Shown here piece by piece: positions 60,766-64,000 of a DNA stretch of 64,000 nucleotides (position 1 is its first letter; the number at the start of each line of letters is the position of its first letter). The stretch lies in NCBI GenBank assembly GCA_024114885.1, contig CP099420.1:3658001-3722000 (forward strand). The letters run 5' to 3'. The notes under the pieces were generated by a model. That model saw only the letters and a program-made list of their open reading frames with translations, did no database searches and had not been told where the DNA came from. This DNA comes from Septoria linicola. Lineage: Eukaryota; Ascomycota; Dothideomycetes; Mycosphaerellales; Mycosphaerellaceae. The translations under genes were made by a program, and so were the position numbers.

Positions 60766-63700
60766 GTACTTAGGATAGCTAAGATTTAGCTAGATTTATA
60801 CTAGTCTAGTAAATTATAAGCTTAGGAAGCTCCGATTAGAGCTTAATAGTAGCTTTAGGACTAAGAGAAGCGCTTAGGAAAGTTAGATTAGAGCTTAATA
60901 GTAGCTCTAGGAATAAAAGAAGCGCCTAGGATAGTACGATCTTAGGAAGATTAGCTCTTTTATAGTAGAGGCTAGGCTTTAGTAGCTAGATCTTAGCTTA
61001 TACCTCTAATTAAGTATCGCCTATCGAATTTCTAAATCTTTAGCTCTACTAGGCTAGTTTTAGCCTTTAGCTTACTAAGTCTTCTACTTCTTCTTTAAGC
61101 TTCGTTAGTAGCTAGCGTATATAACTCTCTCTTTCTTCTTAAGTTATTACTAATAGCTTACTAATAAAGATCTATAGATACTTATACCTAGGTAGAAGGC
61201 CTAGTTCTATAACCTTCTCTATTAGTAGTAGTACTTCTTCTAGTTTAACCTAATCCGGAACTAGCTTTAGGTTTTCTTATAGAAAGGTATATTTCTTAAG
61301 GTCTATCCTCTTATAGATATACTCCCGTTTTAAGCTATCTAGTTCCTTAAGCTTATACGATATACCTCTCTATAATACTTTAGATACTCTAAAAGGGCCT
61401 TCCTATCTAAACGTAAGCTTATAAGAGAAGCTAGTTTTTAACTTAGAGTAGTATACTAATACGAGATCTTCTTTCTTTAGTATAGTAAGGTCTATATAGT
61501 AATGTTTATCGAAGTACGCCTTGTTCTACTCTTAGAGACGCTATTAACGTAGTTATCCTTCTTCTATAGTCGTTTTTATAGCTTCTAGAGCTTGAGCTCG
61601 AATCGTAAGAAGCTCTACTCTAGTCTTAACCTTGCCCTAATCTATAATCTAGAAGATATAGTGTTCTAGTTCGATTAGTAGTACTACGTCACGCCTAATT
61701 ATTACTTCTAATAGCGTTAGGCTAGTAGTAGAGACTATTATCGTTCTTTCCGCCTATAATACTACTAGAATATAGTCCCTAATCGAATAAAGGCTACTAT
61801 TAGAGAGCTTTAAGTAAGCGTCTAATATCGTCTTATAGCCGACTTTAACGATAGCGTTAGACTAAGAGTAGTATAGCGAGATATTAATACGCTTAATACT
61901 ATACGATAGTAGTAGCTTCTCTACGTTACTAAGGTTAGTCTTATAGTTATCGAGGATAACTTCTATAGCGGTACCCTACTAGTAAAAGATCTCTTCCTAT
62001 ATAAACCTTACTATCTATACTAAGAAGATACTCTTCGCTAGGTACTAGAATATACGTACTTCTAGCTAGCGCGATAGAGATTCGTATATAACTATTAACG
62101 AATAGTTCTTCGAGATATATAAGCTATCGATATACTACCGCTAGCCGACTATAACTTAGAGTAGGATTTATAGCTCTCTAGGTACCTATCTCCTATACCG
62201 AAGACTATAAATAGTATATTACTAAATAGCGAGCGAGATTTGAGCCTAAACCCTATCCTACTACTATCGTTTCTAGATAAGATTATACGTCTATTTAGCG
62301 CTATAATAACCGTTCTTATAATAGTATGCCTTAATAATACGAGCTCGCGCTTTAGGTTTATTAATAACTCGCTATAGAGGTCTAGCTACTCGCTCTTAGC
62401 GCTAGAGCTAGTTATTTTTAATATAAAATAGCCGACACTTCTTTCTTAACCGCTTATACTCGTTATTAGAAACTCCCTTAGGTCTTTATATTCGTATAAG
62501 TACGAAAGCGATATTTATTAACTCCTAAGAGTAGATTCTATTAATCGTAGGTAGCTCGCTCTAAATCACCTATATAGAGAAAGCGTTAACGTAAAAGGTA
62601 TCGAAGAATTACTCGTTAATTATTAGATCTACGTCTTCTTCCTATTCTATAGCCTCTATATCTTTAAGCGTAGTAGGCTTCCTTAATAACGAATCCGGAG
62701 CTATATACTTCTTACTAGAAACATATATAACGTTAGAGTCGAAGAGGTAGATCTATACTAGCTAGCGCGTTATTACTATATTCGGCAAATTAGAGGTAGC
62801 CTTATTAAGCTAGTAAACGAGAGTATTTATATTAATCTCTAGTTAGAAGTATACTCTAAACAGCTATAGTTTCAGCTTCTTTAATACCTTTAGTATACTA
62901 AGGTATTTACGCTTTCTAGTATCGTACTTGACTTCTACTAGGTTAAATAGGCCGGACTTATATCGAACTAGATAGTAGAGAAGTAGCTCGTCTCGATTAT
63001 ATTAAGAAAGCGTATATCCCTAACCTTTACTACTCGAATCTACGCCTACGATAATAAGTCCTACCTCTTCTCTATAGTTAAGAGTAACTAGGGCTAGGGC
63101 TAAAACTAGTACCTTTAAGACGACGTCTTTAGCTAGTTAGTATTCGGTAGTCTATTAAAACTTAGTATCCTTCTATAAGAGTTTAAATAGTAGAGTAAGG
63201 ATAATTATAAAACCTTTAACCTAGACGTAGTAGTACGTAACTACGCTAAGGAAGATTCGAACCTCCTTCTAATTTTCTAGCGTCGGCTATTTCTTAATCT
63301 TCGCTACTCTTATAAAGTCTAGATAGCGACTATCGATACTAGTAAGGTAACTAACGATTACTAGTTGTTCGTAATAGAGCTATAGCTTATTAAAAGCTAT
63401 AGTTATATTAGCTCGTTCTATATTATAGAGAACGTCGTCTATAGCTATAATATATTTAATAACGTAATAGTAGAGGCTAGGTTTAACCTCTTTACTATCG
63501 TACTTCGTCTTAGGCTCTTTAATACTAATATTATTAAGGAACGGCTATACCTTATACGAGATATACTCTATAAGCACTTAATTAATAATATAAACGAACT
63601 AGGTAACAGAATTCGTAGCTCCTTATAGTAACGTTATCTACTATAACAAGCCTAGTAGTAAGTCAAAGCCTATAAGGTCTCTATATAATTTATCGAGTAG

Positions 63701-64000
63701 GATTTAGTTATATCTAGAGAAGATATTAACTAACGAGGCTAGCGCGTAACTAGTAAAGTCCTTAGAGAAACCCTTAGCGTCGGGTAGTAAGTTCGAATCT
63801 CTTATAGTAACTTAATTAAACTTCTAAGCTACGTTAATTAACTAATACTTCTTTAGCTTACCTACCTCTATCTTCTTACTAATAAGGAAGTATAGGTTTC
63901 GATAGGCACTATAGTATAGCTTAAGAGTTCTAGCTTAGATTCGTTATCTTAGTATATCCTCTACGATATATCGTAGCGATAAGTTTAGCTTAAAGCCTAG
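60766..64000 (-). mobile_element. LTR retrotransposon copy E, continued to window edge
   Basis: This resumes with GTAC and matches D from about 33,434 to 36,673: spacer end, integrase, RNase H and part of RT. The window ends inside the RT region, so the 5' half and 5' LTR of E are not seen. Confidence 0.85.

Noticed and set aside
19059..64000. AT-rich block as mitochondrial insert, centromere or subtelomere
   Set aside because: Retained CpG with CA/TG loss and identifiable LTR elements explain the composition. No telomere repeat array is seen. A centromeric role cannot be judged from sequence alone.

Overview
The window comes from a filamentous ascomycete (Pezizomycotina). A dothideomycete-like plant-associated fungus is the best guess, by inference only. 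Genes carry short introns with GTATGT/GTAAGT donors, CTAAC/CTGAC-type branch sites and CAG/TAG acceptors. Two conserved eukaryotic housekeeping genes (APC/C subunit Cdc16/Cut9 and splicing factor Yju2) sit among small secreted proteins. The right two-thirds is repeat DNA ruined by repeat-induced point mutation (RIP).

Gene-bearing part, 1 to about 19,058. In order: a DUF6590-like gene with a broken or ambiguous frame (minus, 726-1756); a doubtful small gene (2329-2876); CDC16/cut9 (minus, 3441-5285) divergent from YJU2 (plus, 5640-6632) across a 354-bp shared promoter; a 12-cysteine small secreted protein (minus, 7205-7630); a 529-bp RIP-mutated element with 11-bp terminal inverted repeats (9370-9898); a decaying membrane-protein gene (10907-12853); a two-exon small secreted protein (13802-14181); and a large secreted PAN / Ser-Thr-rich / carbohydrate-binding-like gene (14449-17411). 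Gaps between them show no supportable gene.

Repeat part, about 19,059-64,000. CA and TG are strongly depleted, TA is in excess, CpG is kept, and stops are dense. After an unidentified RIP-mutated unit (19,059-20,847) the rest is a nest of six copies (A-F) of one Ty3/gypsy-type LTR retrotransposon, each inserted in another copy: B in A, C in B, D and E in C, F in E. D (28,661-41,894) and F (47,534-60,765) are structurally complete: about 13.23 kb, 280-bp LTRs, 4-5 bp target duplications (CTAC, GTAC). Sense is minus for A, C, D, E, F and plus for B. Sense order in D: 5' LTR, leader, Gag, protease, reverse transcriptase, RNase H, integrase with C-terminal GPY/F-like module, a spacer of about 1.5 kb with degenerate tandem repeats, an extra coding-like block of about 3 kb, polypurine tract, 3' LTR. 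All are dead through RIP. The least expected features are the extra block after integrase, a recurring imperfect palindrome at four places in the element, and the clustering of three of five self-insertions within about 1 kb of the element's coordinates.

Limits: identifications are by eye and from memory of families. Domain edges in the RIP-mutated elements are approximate. Exon junctions are predicted from splice signals only.
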